From: Actinostola sp. cb2023
Taxonomy: Eukaryota > Cnidaria > Anthozoa > Actiniaria > Actinostolidae
DNA: 64,000 bases
Direction of reading: 5' to 3'
Assembly: GCA_033675265.1 (NCBI GenBank)
Contig: JAUJYZ010001091.1
Coordinates: 96,001-160,000, forward strand
The notes under the pieces were generated by a model. It was not told where the DNA came from and did not search any database. It worked only from the letters and a program-made list of their open reading frames with translations. The position numbers and the translations under genes are program-made. Below, piece after piece: positions 35,461-47,380 of this stretch (position 1 is the stretch's first letter; the number at the start of each line of letters is the position of its first letter).

Positions 35461-35988
35461 TTGTATGATTTTATGGGTATATATAGGTGGGTTGGGAATT
35501 TCCTTTTCGGTATTTAATCGTGATAACAAAAGACCATCGCATGTGTTTCATATATTATTATATGAAATCAAAACATTTTGTTCAAATTAAATCCACTACC
35601 GGCTTTCGGAGGTGAGAAAAGTAAACCACTATTAGTTTCAAAGTCCATACAGGGCGTGGCCGGTGAGATAATTGAATACGGTGTGGCAGTGGAATCCCGA
35701 GAACTCTAATCCTCACTAATTTGAAAGGCCGTTTTTCTTGTATTTGCTTCACTACACCTGTAATTTTACCCTCAATAACTCGGATCTCAAACAACACGAA
35801 ACGCTGCTTCCTTCGAAGGTTTGAATTATTGAGATATCCACTGTATTACTTTGAATTAAGGTACCAGGCGACCTTCGTGACCGCTGTTCGCTGCTAAACA
35901 ACGCATAGCACGTTAACCATAATGCATTCGTCCAACATACACCTGTTTCCAAAAAAGGTTGTCAGCAAGAGATCATTCCGCTCTTGGT
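35461..35988. other. No recognisable gene
   Basis: Unit similarity has ended. Only short frames are visible. Confidence 0.35.
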
Positions 35989-36190
35989 TATAGGTCGTTC
36001 CAAGACCGAACTGCATTATGGTAACAGTTTGAATGGCGTGGATGCCAAATAAATTCGTTTCAAAATTTGTCTTGGTCTGTTTGGTTTCCAATAGGTACGA
36101 TATTATACAGTTTTTCATACAGGGAATGTTATATTTGGCTATTCAAGCTGTTATATACCATAATGCCATTCGGTCTTGGAACGACCTATA
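35989..36190. mobile_element. 202-bp MITE, ends TATAGGTCGTTCCAAGACC
   Basis: Inverted repeats of about 33 bp with few mismatches. The TA at each end would fit a mariner-like TA target. The same element lies at 44234-44435. Confidence 0.75.
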
Positions 36191-36320
36191 GCGTATGCAT
36201 GGACTGTACTGATGTCCTCGACAACCTTTATTGATATAGATGTATGCACTTGATCCTTGCAAAGCAGAGTAGCAAAAATAACAATGAATCAAACAAATGC
36301 ATTTACTTGTTAAGGAATGG

Positions 36321-36490
36321 TCACAACATGCGTGCGCAATGTTAGGAGAATCTGTAATTTGATAATTTGAAAAATAAACAAATTGTTGATGTGAAACATC
36401 TTGGCAAGATGTTTCACATCAACAATTTGTTTATTTTTCAAATTATCAAATTACAGATTCTCCTAACATTAATTGCGCACGCATGTTGTC
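36321..36490. mobile_element. Near-perfect palindromic MITE (stem about 75-80 bp)
   Basis: The halves meet at cttgg/caag around 36408 and are complementary with one small indel. The left flank ttaaggaatggtca matches the family at 2715-2976. Repeated at 44566-44735. Confidence 0.85.
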
Positions 36491-36699
36491 ACGCATGCTT
36501 CAAAAATTGAACAAATTTGGACGTTGAACGAGTCGGGTTGTGAAAAAGCAAGCGTATGGAAATTCCTTGTAAAACCCGATTGACAATAATCCTTTATTAA
36601 GAAAGGATGTATGTAGAAACGATCTACAATGTTTTTCGACTTTTTTCATTCAAACTTAAAGATAAAAGACAAGAGTTTTTAGTCGAAAGTCACTTTGGT

Positions 36700-38257
36700 T
36701 CACTGCATGGCGCTTGGCATTACAACGTTCAAGTTTTGAATTGTGCAGTTCGCAAAAATGGAGTCGACATGCATCGGTGGTTTTGCCTGGACTCCAGAAA
36801 CAAGAAGGTTGTTTTGCTGTACAGCTGTGGTAACCTGAAGGGATGGCTGAGACGGGACAATTGAACTGGATCGGCTTTCGTCAAGACTTCTTGATAACAC
36901 TTCACTGCAGTGGTGTAGTTGTGCTGTAGAAGGTCGCGTGTTGTAATGAGCGAGGCTTTGCTCATTTCGATGGCCAGAGATTGACATAATGTGGCGGTTT
37001 GGTACTCCAGCATTGGACCACAGCGTTATGGCAGTGGCTCTAATCGAGTGGTTGGTGTATACTCGGGACAGTTGTGCTTATTGGCTGATTTCCTTCATCA
37101 TACCATCTAGTTTGTTGATGCCAACTGGTCGGTTTTCGTACCAAGATGAATCAGTCGACGCCCAGTTCTTTTTGGGATATTGGAAAAATGCAGTACATTT
37201 CGGGTTCAACTTGGAAATGTAGACCCTAAGAGCTCGATATCCGTCATTTGGATGGTTTGTTTCGTAGATTCTGGCATTTTTTTCAGTGCTGTTGGTGTCC
37301 TTCAAACCCCCGGGGTGGTTCTTAGATACTTCGTCGTGCGCCATTGTTATGAAGTTTCGTCCAGCTGCATCAACTTCCAGTTTGAAGCTTGATGTTGTGA
37401 GTTGTCGCTGGCCCTCTCGACCTCTCCTACAAAAGTACAGGAGGACATGAAACCAGACATTTCGCAGCAGAGATTGAGGATTCGTGAGGGAAAGGGCCTC
37501 GGACGATTTCAACTTCAAAAGATCTTCGTCCTCGATCGTTGGTTTGTGAACAGAATTTTCTTTGCCGCTTCGTTTTATATGGACAAGCTGTGCGTCTAGC
37601 ATTTCGTTTGACCTCTTGAACCTGGGATCACAGGACATCTTCAAGGTTTTGCAGTGAGGAGGCTGATTGAGATACCTCTCAATAGCATGACGGAAACCTA
37701 GAAGGGTTTTCTTTCCGTACATTTCGCCATCCTTCTTCCTCGCCTCCGCGTAAAATCGTCTCAAGTTGGCGTCTATTTGGCCAATGGTCATTTCCTCTAA
37801 GGACGTCTTTATTGTCTTTTCTTTACAACAGGCTAACGTGAGAATAAGAAAGGTAATAATTTATATTTAGTATCGATATACTGCTTGTTTTACGATTGAC
37901 TGAAATTGTAAACTTATAGTTTTGTTTACTTTTTGTCACTGCAACTGTAATTGTAGAGATAATATATATATTTAAATGTAGACTGCATTGACCATTCGTT
38001 TAAAATGCCATAGATGTTAATTTAATTTTAAATTGAGAAAGTACTTGAATGAAAACTTTACCTTTGAAGGTTGAAACACACCAGTTCGTGGTTTTTTTCG
38101 TCCTCTCTGATTGCTTATCCAGAAGGATTTTTTGTAACTCTGTTTCCGATAGATTGGCAAACCGGGTTGTTGTACTTGATTCTGTACTGGCTGTAGCTTC
38201 TAAGTCATAATTAAAATCAAACCTGGGAAAATCACAGTCTTCAAAAGTTTCCATCAT
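36700..38257 (-). pseudogene. Crypton-type tyrosine recombinase (DUF3504/ZMYM2-like), copy 1
   Basis: Exon 1 is 38257-38062, starting MMETFEDCDF, with RFANLSETELQKILLDKQSE, donor GTAAAG. Exon 2 is 37832-36700, acceptor TTAG, joining in phase 1. It contains NLRRFYAEARKKDGEMYGKK and LLGFRHAIERYLN, then the recombinase catalytic core: HSIR (37039-37053), GHR (about 36970) and the nucleophilic Tyr in LAHY (36943-36945). This order is that of Crypton-derived YR domains, as in ZMYM2, QRICH1 and KIAA1958. Such enzymes cut and rejoin DNA through a 3'-phosphotyrosine; domesticated copies act as nuclear regulators. A TAA at 37078-37080 lies in frame between EISQ and AQLSRVYT, just before the HxxR box, so the catalytic part is cut off. 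No TIR or target duplication is evident. Confidence 0.8.
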
Positions 38258-38451
38258 AGCTTTAGCTTTTCATTTGACAAAAAAACTTGCGAAATTTTTT
38301 TTTTCGCCGTGATTTGACGTCAGCATGAACAATCTCTATGGTATATCCATTTCTTGTTCATAGATAACCAGCCAATCAGAGCGCGCGTTATATCGTATCT
38401 ATGTTATAATGTGTTTTCAAATCAAAATGTTCAAAATATTCAAAAATCAAA
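38258..38451. promoter_or_regulatory. Putative promoter region of the Crypton-type gene
   Basis: Short interval between the start codon and the 13-bp minisatellite. It carries a gtgatttgacgtca motif resembling a cAMP-response element near 38310. Assignment is by position only. Confidence 0.25.
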
Positions 38452-38541
38452 GTCCAGGAGTCCAGTCCAGGAGTCCAGTCCAGGAGTCCAGTCCAGGAGT
38501 CCAGTCCAGGAGTCCAGTCCAGGAGTCCAGTCCAGTCCAGT
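38452..38541. repeat. 13-bp minisatellite (ccaggagtccagt)
   Basis: About six uniform units. The same array lies at 46698-46787. Confidence 0.95.
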
Positions 38542-39134
38542 GTTTACATCATGCCATCAGTTTACATGTATAATCCTTTCGCAATCAAATTTAAACAGAT
38601 ATTAAAACTGAGCCCCGTAATATTCTTCAATTACTGTTATTTTTCTTCTCTCTTCGGCTTGAAATGTTTCCCTTTAGTTCATTACAAATGTAGTTCAGTT
38701 ATTGTTGCCTGTTTTGGTGCTCTCTTTTCTCCGAAAATTGAAGATTGTAATCACTGTGATTGAAATTCAGAATTTAAATATTTCAGCTTTAACGGACAAA
38801 GACGGGTGTCTGTCGTGGCTACGTGACGTTCTCCGTGGTTCGTATTACCGCTTGTCCAGTTCAGCACTGGTTCGTTGGTGATGCATCTGTCATCGCTGTG
38901 TAAACACAGTGCCACCGTAGCTGTCAAAATAATCCAATTAAGTGAGCAGACGAGAGAACAATGGCAAGGCCTTTCGTTGCCTACCCCGGGTCTTTTTAGT
39001 GGAGTGAAGGCGAATTCAATCAACTTATTAACGGTTATGAGTGACAGGCGAATTAAATATTACTGACGTAATGGGGACATCGCGCGGTCGCGCTAGCTAG
39101 TACATACGGAATAAGTACTTGAAGTTTATTTTAA
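38542..39134. other. No recognisable gene
   Basis: Short frames on both strands overlap one another. Nothing is recognised. Duplicated at 46788-47380. Confidence 0.35.
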
Positions 39135-39840
39135 AGGGGCAGTCATTCTCGTACCCAGAGCCCGCTCGTCATTTGGTTTGTCGCTGGCTCTGGGAAACCC
39201 TGTTGCTCGGTCGTCAAATTTTGACGACCAAGTCGTCAGAGCGCATGCTCATACTAAAGACCGCTGAGAGCGGGTACTGTGGAAGAGTCTACTGGCGACG
39301 TAGTGTTCACGTTAGTTTGAATATTCAAACAATGTAACAAGTACACAAGTTTGTGCATTTATCTTCGTGTAGCCGTTTAAAATCCCTTCGACGTTCATCA
39401 CCGGTTCTTCTCTGGCTCTGTTGCGGTAAAGGCTGGACGATAAATACATGTTCTAATATAATCTTGTATGTGAACCTTCCTGTCTTCCGCTTTGTTATTG
39501 TTTCTCTTGAATTATAAAAATATTCCTTTGAATACTCAAAGCGAGTACGATCGATTGTGTCTGTAGCCGTTACTTTACTTTTATAATTTATGTATTGTTA
39601 GATCTCCCTTTACGAATTCAGATCAATTTATGTCTACACAGTCACTCTCATTTCCATAGCTTTATAATTCAATAACGGAATACCATTGTATGAAAATACA
39701 ACCGTCGCTGTCATTCCTTTCGTTCGCCTTGCAAGTTTGAATCTTTGTTGATCTCATGAACCAATCAAATACGATCAGTCATTGTTGATTTCATCAGCCA
39801 ATGAAATTCGCTAAAATTTCAGGGATTCCCAGAGCCAGCG
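39135..39840. mobile_element. TTAA element, truncated at its right end by the duplication junction
   Basis: TTAA (39131-39134), then AGGGGCAGTCATTCTCG. The right terminal repeat breaks off at gagccagcg, where the minisatellite of copy 2 begins. The full element is seen at 47381. Confidence 0.8.
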
Positions 39841-39993
39841 AACCTCACCCTGGTCAACGGTGGAACCTCACCCTGGTCAACGGTGGAACCTCACCCTGGT
39901 CAACGGTGGAACCTCACCCTGGTACTGAAACAGAGAAACCTCACCCTGGTACTGAGACGGTGAAACCTCACCCTGGTACTCAACAGTGAAAAC

Positions 39994-40694
39994 TCACGAC
40001 TACACCTCCTCCTCGCAGCTTCTGGAGCTTCGATTAACTATCGACTATATTTGTTCCGATGGGGTTTTCTCCCGAACGAAGAAGCGTTCACTGAGATGTG
40101 GTTCACCATACAATTGGACCGTCTATCGTCGCTCAATGGAGGTCGTACCCTTCCCCACATCAATAAAGGCGGTGGTCATAGACCACGCCTGCCCATCTAC
40201 GTCGGATCGGGAAAATCATGACTACGAAGACGTCTCCAACTCGGAGGAAAAGCGAAATTGACGTGCATGTTGGAAAACATTGGGAAACGCTTGGCCAAAT
40301 TAAAGGATGGGTAGTGGATTTTTTCGCGCTTGGAGCGGCCCCACGTCCCTTTAGGAATGTTCGTGACGCCTGAAGATGGTGAGAGTACGACGAAGACGAC
40401 GACGAACCACCAACGTGGCTGGTTTTGGGGGTTCCTGGCACGTACCGGAATGCGACGAGTAGCCAAAGCCAGTCTTAGGCGAGCGCTTCGCCGTCGACTC
40501 ACAAAGAAGGCGGTCAAAAGTCTGGCCAAGAAAGCTGTGCCTGCTGCGCTGTCGGGAGACGTCAGTACAAGCATTGGAACAAGTGGAAACCTCAAGAGAG
40601 AGAGAAAAAGATACATACCAGGGAGATGAAGGAAAGAAGGTACCATGGTACGGTAGGAAAAGAAGCTTGAGCTTGGCATTTTTGGCGAATCGAA
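39994..40694 (+). pseudogene. Decayed coding fragment with an Arg/Lys-rich tail (second copy of 31745-32445)
   Basis: Essentially identical to 31745-32445, with the same frame breaks. Confidence 0.45.
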
Positions 40695-41618
40695 TTTTTT
40701 TTTTTTGTTGTTGTTGAGTTTAATACTTCCAACCCATTAGACATAACAACACAGTTTTGTGGAGTAATGGGGAATGGGAATTAGGTCTCCATCTGCTGCA
40801 GCAGATCCATGCTCACGCATAATTGGCATACTGGTCAGTGCATGAAAAAGAGAGGTGATAATCCTCTCTCCAGTGATATCCCTCGGGTCGCCGGGGTGTA
40901 ACTCACATACTACCCCTACCGATGATAATCCCCTGGGTCGCTGAGGGGTGTAACTCACATACAACCCCTACTGAGGGTGATAAGGGTGTAACTCACATAC
41001 AACCCCTTCATTGATAATAAACCATAAGTCTATGGGGCAAAAGTGACCAGTATGGGAGCACTAATCCCCAACCCGTGATTTTATTAAAACATACTAAGAT
41101 AAAGCTCTGCTACATCATTGAGCATGAAGTTAAAAATATAGTTGACATTGTCCATCTCCTACCATTGCTGAGATTGTCAGAGTTCATGATGTCCATATAT
41201 GCAACCGCTATTGGCTGCTTATAACTGTAACTATCTTGTGCCTTATTACTAATTGTGCCATATGCTACTAGAACAAAAGGGGAGGGTGGGAGGGAATTAC
41301 GTGTATATCGATAGCTGTTTTGATCGGGAATGCTGCAACGACAACGCAAACATGCCACAACATGGACTGACAGCCTGGCATGCTGTGACATGATTGGCTG
41401 GTGCAATTAAACCATGCCAGGACATGTGATACCATAAGTGACCCTTGTACCCTTGTAATTGTCCTAATAGTATATTGCATTACAGTGTTTACTTTGAACA
41501 AAGCCTAATTTGTTGCTGGTCAATTATTAGTTTACATTCCATTGAATCTAATATGCGTCCATTTAATTAAAGCTAATGGTTGTATTATTAACTTTAATTT
41601 ATATGAATATAAATTGGC
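40695..41618 (-). mobile_element. Poly(T)-ended insertion, possible retroposon (copy 2)
   Basis: Same insert as 32446-33370, with a slightly shorter T run. Confidence 0.5.
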
Positions 41619-42019
41619 TTATGACAACTCGAGATTCAGAATAGATTATCAGTAAATAAATGTGGCTCGACACTTAAAACAAATAGCCGAAATAAATACG
41701 GAGGGTATCACTCAGCAAAAATACCCGGTTGTCCCATATAATCATTTCCGGTCATACACTACAAAACAAAATGTTTGTTTACAATAAAGTAGCAATAGTT
41801 GTTTGCTAAATAGAAACAATTATTTTAGTAATGACTTTATTATATTGTCCTCAATTAACATGGGATAAAGATGCAAGTGTGCGATTGTTATAAATACCAT
41901 TGTCTGACGAGTGCCATTTTATATGGTTGCAGTCGCACGCGCTGGTCATGATATAAGTGTTTTAGTTACACAATTGGCTATATGCACTAACGGCTCACGT
42001 GACCGGCCATCCCGATTAA

Positions 42020-42481
42020 GTAACGTTCCGCGTAAGAACGATAGCAAAAGACAATAGACTGCGGCATTTAGCTCGCCTCACACACGATTTTGCTTGAATA
42101 TGTGTAACATGCTGTCTCAGATACCAACTATCAAAGTTACAAGGAGAAAATAGAGGAAACTGTGTGCAGTTGCCCATTTTTACTGTGAAAACTGAAGGAG
42201 AACGCAATGCAGCCAATAGAAAAGAGGGAAGACAATGGCTATTTGATTCACAAATTTGAGAACTTTCCTCACACACAATTTTCTTTAAAATCAAACCAAG
42301 GTTAGTTTGATTAAAAGTGAATTAAATTCTCAAACGTTATCTAATTTAAATGTATTCCTTGGTTGGGTTTCTATTGAATTTATGAGTATGAACCAATGAA
42401 ATTGCAAGAAAGAAGAATGGAAAATTAACACCTTTTACATTCCTATGCCGTTCATGCTATCGTTCTTACACGGAACGCTAC
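42020..42481. mobile_element. 462-bp TTAA MITE (copy 2)
   Basis: Duplicate of 33772-34233. Confidence 0.9.
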
Positions 42482-42489
42482 TTAACCTC

Positions 42490-42665
42490 TATTATAATTA
42501 TAATAATAATAATAATAATAATAATTATTATTATTGTTATTGAAATGAAAACTGATGGAGAATATACAGAACAAATGTTCGGAAAAATCAGACGCCTCGA
42601 GCGGGATTCGAACCCACGACACCCCGATTTCATGACAGGTGCTCTACCCACTGAGCTACCGAGGC
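42490..42665 (-). mobile_element. tRNA-derived SINE (copy 2)
   Basis: Duplicate of 34250-34420; the ATT tail is shorter by several units. Confidence 0.7.
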
Positions 42666-42769
42666 AACTACTGTGGCATGGAGTTCAAATTAGCTCAAAG
42701 ACGCTGATATTAACCGTTTTCATTTCTATAAATATATCATAGTTCTTATCAGTAATTATTGTTATTATT

Positions 42770-42819
<50 letters not shown>

Positions 42820-43112
42820 AATAATTATTATTATTATTATCCCCGTTACTCAAACAGCTATGTCATATAATATAGAAAATGAACTAGAAGTTCTTGGCTG
42901 AGATGCGTGACACTTACTTTTTAGATAAAACAATGGTTACAAAATTATTTAAAGTGTCAATTGTATTTTTTCAGACGTTTCGGGCATAGCCCTTCATCAC
43001 TTCGGGATTTTTTTCCCACAGGACTGTGATCAATTAAATCAATAATATAAATAAATGATAAGTTTGCAGGGGGTGCAGTGTTTTCAGGAAACATAAAGCC
43101 AATCAAACAAGA

Positions 43113-43698
43113 CTAGCGAACGGATATACGCCATGTGTCCAGCACGTTGTATGGCTGGGGACTAACAAAGCTATCGTCACAATAAAAACGTGCTTTAGGT
43201 TTTTTCCAAGTACAACCAAAGCCATGAGCAGGTACTGTATCCATAGCGATTGGACACGTAACCAAACGGCCTTTCCTATGCTCCTGATATCGACTCCATT
43301 TGTTGACTTTCACTTTTCCAGAACTATCTTTACCCCATTTAGCACAATTCTGAGCCAGAATTGACGTGTCTTCGGGAAGTCTGTCAAACGAGCCACAAGC
43401 GTCAGGGAAAGTAGTCAGGGCAATTGCATCGTAGGTAAAATACCGCACTACTTGCTGGCCAGCGGTGTGTTGTTCGTGGTCATGATGCTCACCACTCTAC
43501 CCACTGATTTCTTATGACAATAGAAATGAATCTGGTGAAATCCCATCTTGTTGAGGATATCCAACATGGCGGCTCCTCGAGGCACGACGTTCTCGCTATT
43601 ATTACTGAAGGCGGAAATGACGTCATAGGTATCATATGATATTTTGATAGGTAACGTCTTACTTTGCAGGATTGTTCTTTTGACTGTCGTCCAGCCAC
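43113..43698 (-). pseudogene. Orphan last exon of the fibrinogen-like gene, frameshifted (unit 3')
   Basis: Same exon as 34869-35452, but a 2-bp insertion near 43467 (gtgtgttgttcg for gtgttgttcg) shifts the frame, so the open part is only 43113-43448. Confidence 0.75.
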
Positions 43699-44233
43699 CT
43701 GAATCATTGTATGATTTTATGGGTATATATAGGTGGGTTGGGAATTTCCTTTTCGGTATTTAATCGTGATAACAAAAGACCATCGCATGTGTTTCATATA
43801 TTATTATATGAAATCAAAACATTTTGTTCAAATTAAATCCACTACCGGCTTTCGGAGGTGAGAAAAGTAAACCACTATTAGTTTCAAAGTCCATACAGGG
43901 CGTGGCCGGTGAGAGAATTGAATACGGTGTGGCAGTGGAATCCCGAGAACTCTAATCCTCACTAATTTGAAGGCCGTTTTTCTTGTATTTGCTTCACTAC
44001 ACCTGTAATTTTACCCTCAATAACTCGGATCTCAAACAACACGAAACGCTGCTTCCTTCGAAGGTTTGAATTATTGAGATATCCACTGTATTACTTTGAA
44101 TTAAGGTACCAGGCGACCTTCGTGACCGCTGTTCGCTGCTAAACAACGCATAGCACGTTAACCATAATGCATTCGTCCAACATACACCTGTTTCCAAAAA
44201 AGGTTGTCAGCAAGAGATCATTCCGCTCTTGGT

Positions 44234-44435
44234 TATAGGTCGTTCCAAGACCGAACTGCATTATGGTAACAGTTTGAATGGCGTGGATGCCAAATAAATT
44301 CGTTTCAAAATTTGTCTTGGTCTGTTTGGTTTCCAATAGGTACGATATTATACAGTTTTTCATACAGGGAATGTTATATTTGGCTATTCAAGCTGTTATA
44401 TACCATAATGCCATTCGGTCTTGGAACGACCTATA
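44234..44435. mobile_element. 202-bp MITE (copy 2)
   Basis: Duplicate of 35989-36190. Confidence 0.75.
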
Positions 44436-44565
44436 GCGTATGCATGGACTGTACTGATGTCCTCGACAACCTTTATTGATATAGATGTATGCACTTGATC
44501 CTTGCAAAGCAGAGTAGCAAAAATAACAATGAATCAAACAAATGCATTTACTTGTTAAGGAATGG

Positions 44566-44735
44566 TCACAACATGCGTGCGCAATGTTAGGAGAATCTGT
44601 AATTTGATAATTTGAAAAATAAACAAATTGTTGATGTGAAACATCTTGGCAAGATGTTTCACATCAACAATTTGTTTATTTTTCAAATTATCAAATTACA
44701 GATTCTCCTAACATTAATTGCGCACGCATGTTGTC
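44566..44735. mobile_element. Palindromic MITE (copy 2)
   Basis: Duplicate of 36321-36490. Confidence 0.85.
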
Positions 44736-44900
44736 ACGCATGCTTCAAAAATTGAACAAATTTGGACGTTGAACGAGTCGGGTTGTGAAAAAGCAAGCGT
44801 ATGGAAATTCCTTGTAAAACCCGATTGACAATAATCCTCTATTAAGAAAGGATGTATGTAGAAACGATCTACAATGTTTTTCGACTTTTTTCATTCAAAC

Positions 44901-46506
44901 TTAAAGATAAAAGACAAGAGTTTTTAGTCGAAAGTCACTTTGGTTCACTGCATGGCGCTTGGCATTAATCACAATGTTCAAGTTTTGAATTGTGCAGTTC
45001 GCAAAAATGGAGTCGACATGCATCGGTGGTTTTGCCTGGACTCCAGAAACAAGAAGGTTGTTTTGCTGTACAGCTGTGGTAACCTGAAGGGATGGCTGAG
45101 ACGGGACAATTGAACTGGATCGGCTTTCGTCAAGACTTCTTGATAACACTTCACTGCAGTGGTGTAGTTGTGCTGTAGAAGGCCGCGTGTAATGAGCGAG
45201 GCTTTGCTCATTTCGATGCGGGCCAGAGATTGACATAATGTGGCGGTTTGGTACTCCAGCATTGGACCACAGCGTTATGGCAGTGGCTCTAATCGAGTGG
45301 TTGGTGTATACTCGGGACAGTTGTGCTTATTGGCTGATTTCCTTCATCATACCATCTAGTTTGTTGATGCCAACTGGTCGGTTTTCGTACCAAGATGAAT
45401 CAGTCGACGCCCAGTTCTTTTTGGGATATTGGAAAAATGCAGTACATTTCGGGTTCAACTTGGAAATGTAGACCCTAAGAGCTCGATATCCGTCATTTGG
45501 ATGGTTTGTTTCGTAGATTCTGGCATTTTTTTCAGTGCTGTTGGTGTCCTTCAAACCCCCGGGGTGGTTCTTAGATACTTCGTCGTGCGCCATTGTTATG
45601 AAGTTTCGTCCAGCTGCATCAACTTCCAGTTTGAAGCTTGATGTTGTGAGTTGTCGCTGGCCCTCTCGACCTCTCCTACAAAAGTACAGGAGGACATGAA
45701 ACCAGACATTTCGCAGCAGAGATTGAGGATTCGTGAGGGAAAGGGCCTCGGACGATTTCAACTTCAAAAGATCTTCGTCCTCGATCGTTGGTTTGTGAAC
45801 AGAATTTTCTTTGCCGCTTCGTTTTATATGGACAAGCTGTGCGTCTAGCATTTCGTTTGACCTCTTGAACCTGGGATCACAGGACATCTTCAAGGTTTTG
45901 CAGTGAGGAGGCTGATTGAGAGATACCTCTCAATAGCATGACGGAAACCTAGAAGGGTTTTCTTTCCGTACATTTCGCCATCCTTCTTCCTCGCCTCCGC
46001 GTAAAATCGTCTCAAGTTGGCGTCTATTTGGCCAATGGTCATTTCCTCTAAGGACGTCTTTATTGTCTTTTCTTTACAACAGGCTAACGTGAGAATAAGA
46101 AAGGTAATAATTTATATTTAGTATCGATATACTGCTTGTTTTACGATTGACTGAAATTGTAAACTTATAGTTTTGTTTACTTTTTGTCACTGCAACTGTA
46201 ATTGTAGAGATAATATATATTTAAATGTAGACTGCATTGACCATTCGTTTAAAATGCCATAGATGTTAATTTAATTTTAAATTGAGAAAGTACTTGAATG
46301 AAAACTTTACCTTTGAAGGTTGAAACACACCAGTTCGTGGTTTTTTTCGTCCTCTCTGATTGCTTATCCAGAAGGATTTTTTGTAACTCTGTTTCCGATA
46401 GATTGGCAAACCGGGTTGTTGTACTTGATTCTGTACTGGCTGTAGCTTCTAAGTCATAATTAAAATCAAACCTGGGAAAATCACAGTCTTCAAAAGTTTC
46501 CATCAT
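44901..46506 (-). pseudogene. Crypton-type tyrosine recombinase, copy 2
   Basis: Duplicate of the gene at 36700-38257, with exon 1 46506-46311 and exon 2 from 46081. It shares the in-frame TAA (45327-45329). It also has a 2-bp insertion near 45921 that breaks the frame before KMSCDPRFKRS. In the catalytic box one residue is inserted (GPHRN for GHRN) and one lost after the Tyr (HYTRPS for HYNTRPS). The C-terminal tail also differs because of changes near 44967. It is more damaged than copy 1. Confidence 0.8.
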
Positions 46507-46697
46507 AGCTTTAGCTTTTCATTTGACAAAAACTTGCGAAATTTTTTTTTCGCCGTGATTTGACGTCAGCATGAACAATCTCTATGGTATATCCATTTCT
46601 TGTTCATAGATAACCAGCCAATCAGAGCGCGCGTTATATCGTATCTATGTTATAATGTGTTTTCAAATCAAAATGTTCAAAATATTCAAAAATCAAA

Positions 46698-46787
46698 GTC
46701 CAGGAGTCCAGTCCAGGAGTCCAGTCCAGGAGTCCAGTCCAGGAGTCCAGTCCAGGAGTCCAGTCCAGGAGTCCAGTCCAGTCCAGT
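46698..46787. repeat. 13-bp minisatellite (copy 2)
   Basis: Duplicate of 38452-38541. Confidence 0.95.
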
Positions 46788-47380
46788 GTTTACATCATGC
46801 CATCAGTTTACATGTATAATCCTTTCGCAATCAAATTTAAACAGATATTAAAACTGAGCCCCGTAATATTCTTCAATTACTGTTATTTTTCTTCTCTCTT
46901 CGGCTTGAAATGTTTCCCTTTAGTTCATTACAAATGTAGTTCAGTTATTGTTGCCTGTTTTGGTGCTCTCTTTTCTCCGAAAATTGAAGATTGTAATCAC
47001 TGTGATTGAAATTCAGAATTTAAATATTTCAGCTTTAACGGACAAAGACGGGTGTCTGTCGTGGCTACGTGACGTTCTCCGTGGTTCGTATTACCGCTTG
47101 TCCAGTTCAGCACTGGTTCGTTGGTGATGCATCTGTCATCGCTGTGTAAACACAGTGCCACCGTAGCTGTCAAAATAATCCAATTAAGTGAGCAGACGAG
47201 AGAACAATGGCAAGGCCTTTCGTTGCCTACCCCGGGTCTTTTTAGTGGAGTGAAGGCGAATTCAATCAACTTATTAACGGTTATGAGTGACAGGCGAATT
47301 AAATATTACTGACGTAATGGGGACATCGCGCGGTCGCGCTAGCTAGTACATACGGAATAAGTACTTGAAGTTTATTTTAA

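Larger units (their letters stand above)
31592..39840. repeat. Large tandem duplication, copy 1 (about 8.25 kb)
   Basis: Direct repeat of 39841-48088, offset 8244-8249 bp with about a dozen small differences. It begins inside the minisatellite and ends inside the right inverted repeat of the transposon at 39135. Confidence 0.95.
41619..43112. repeat. 3' flank of unit 3'
   Basis: Duplicate of 33371-34868, with the TTAA MITE at 42020-42481 (TTAA at 42016-42019 and 42482-42485) and the SINE with tRNA-like head 42665-42594. Confidence 0.85.
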
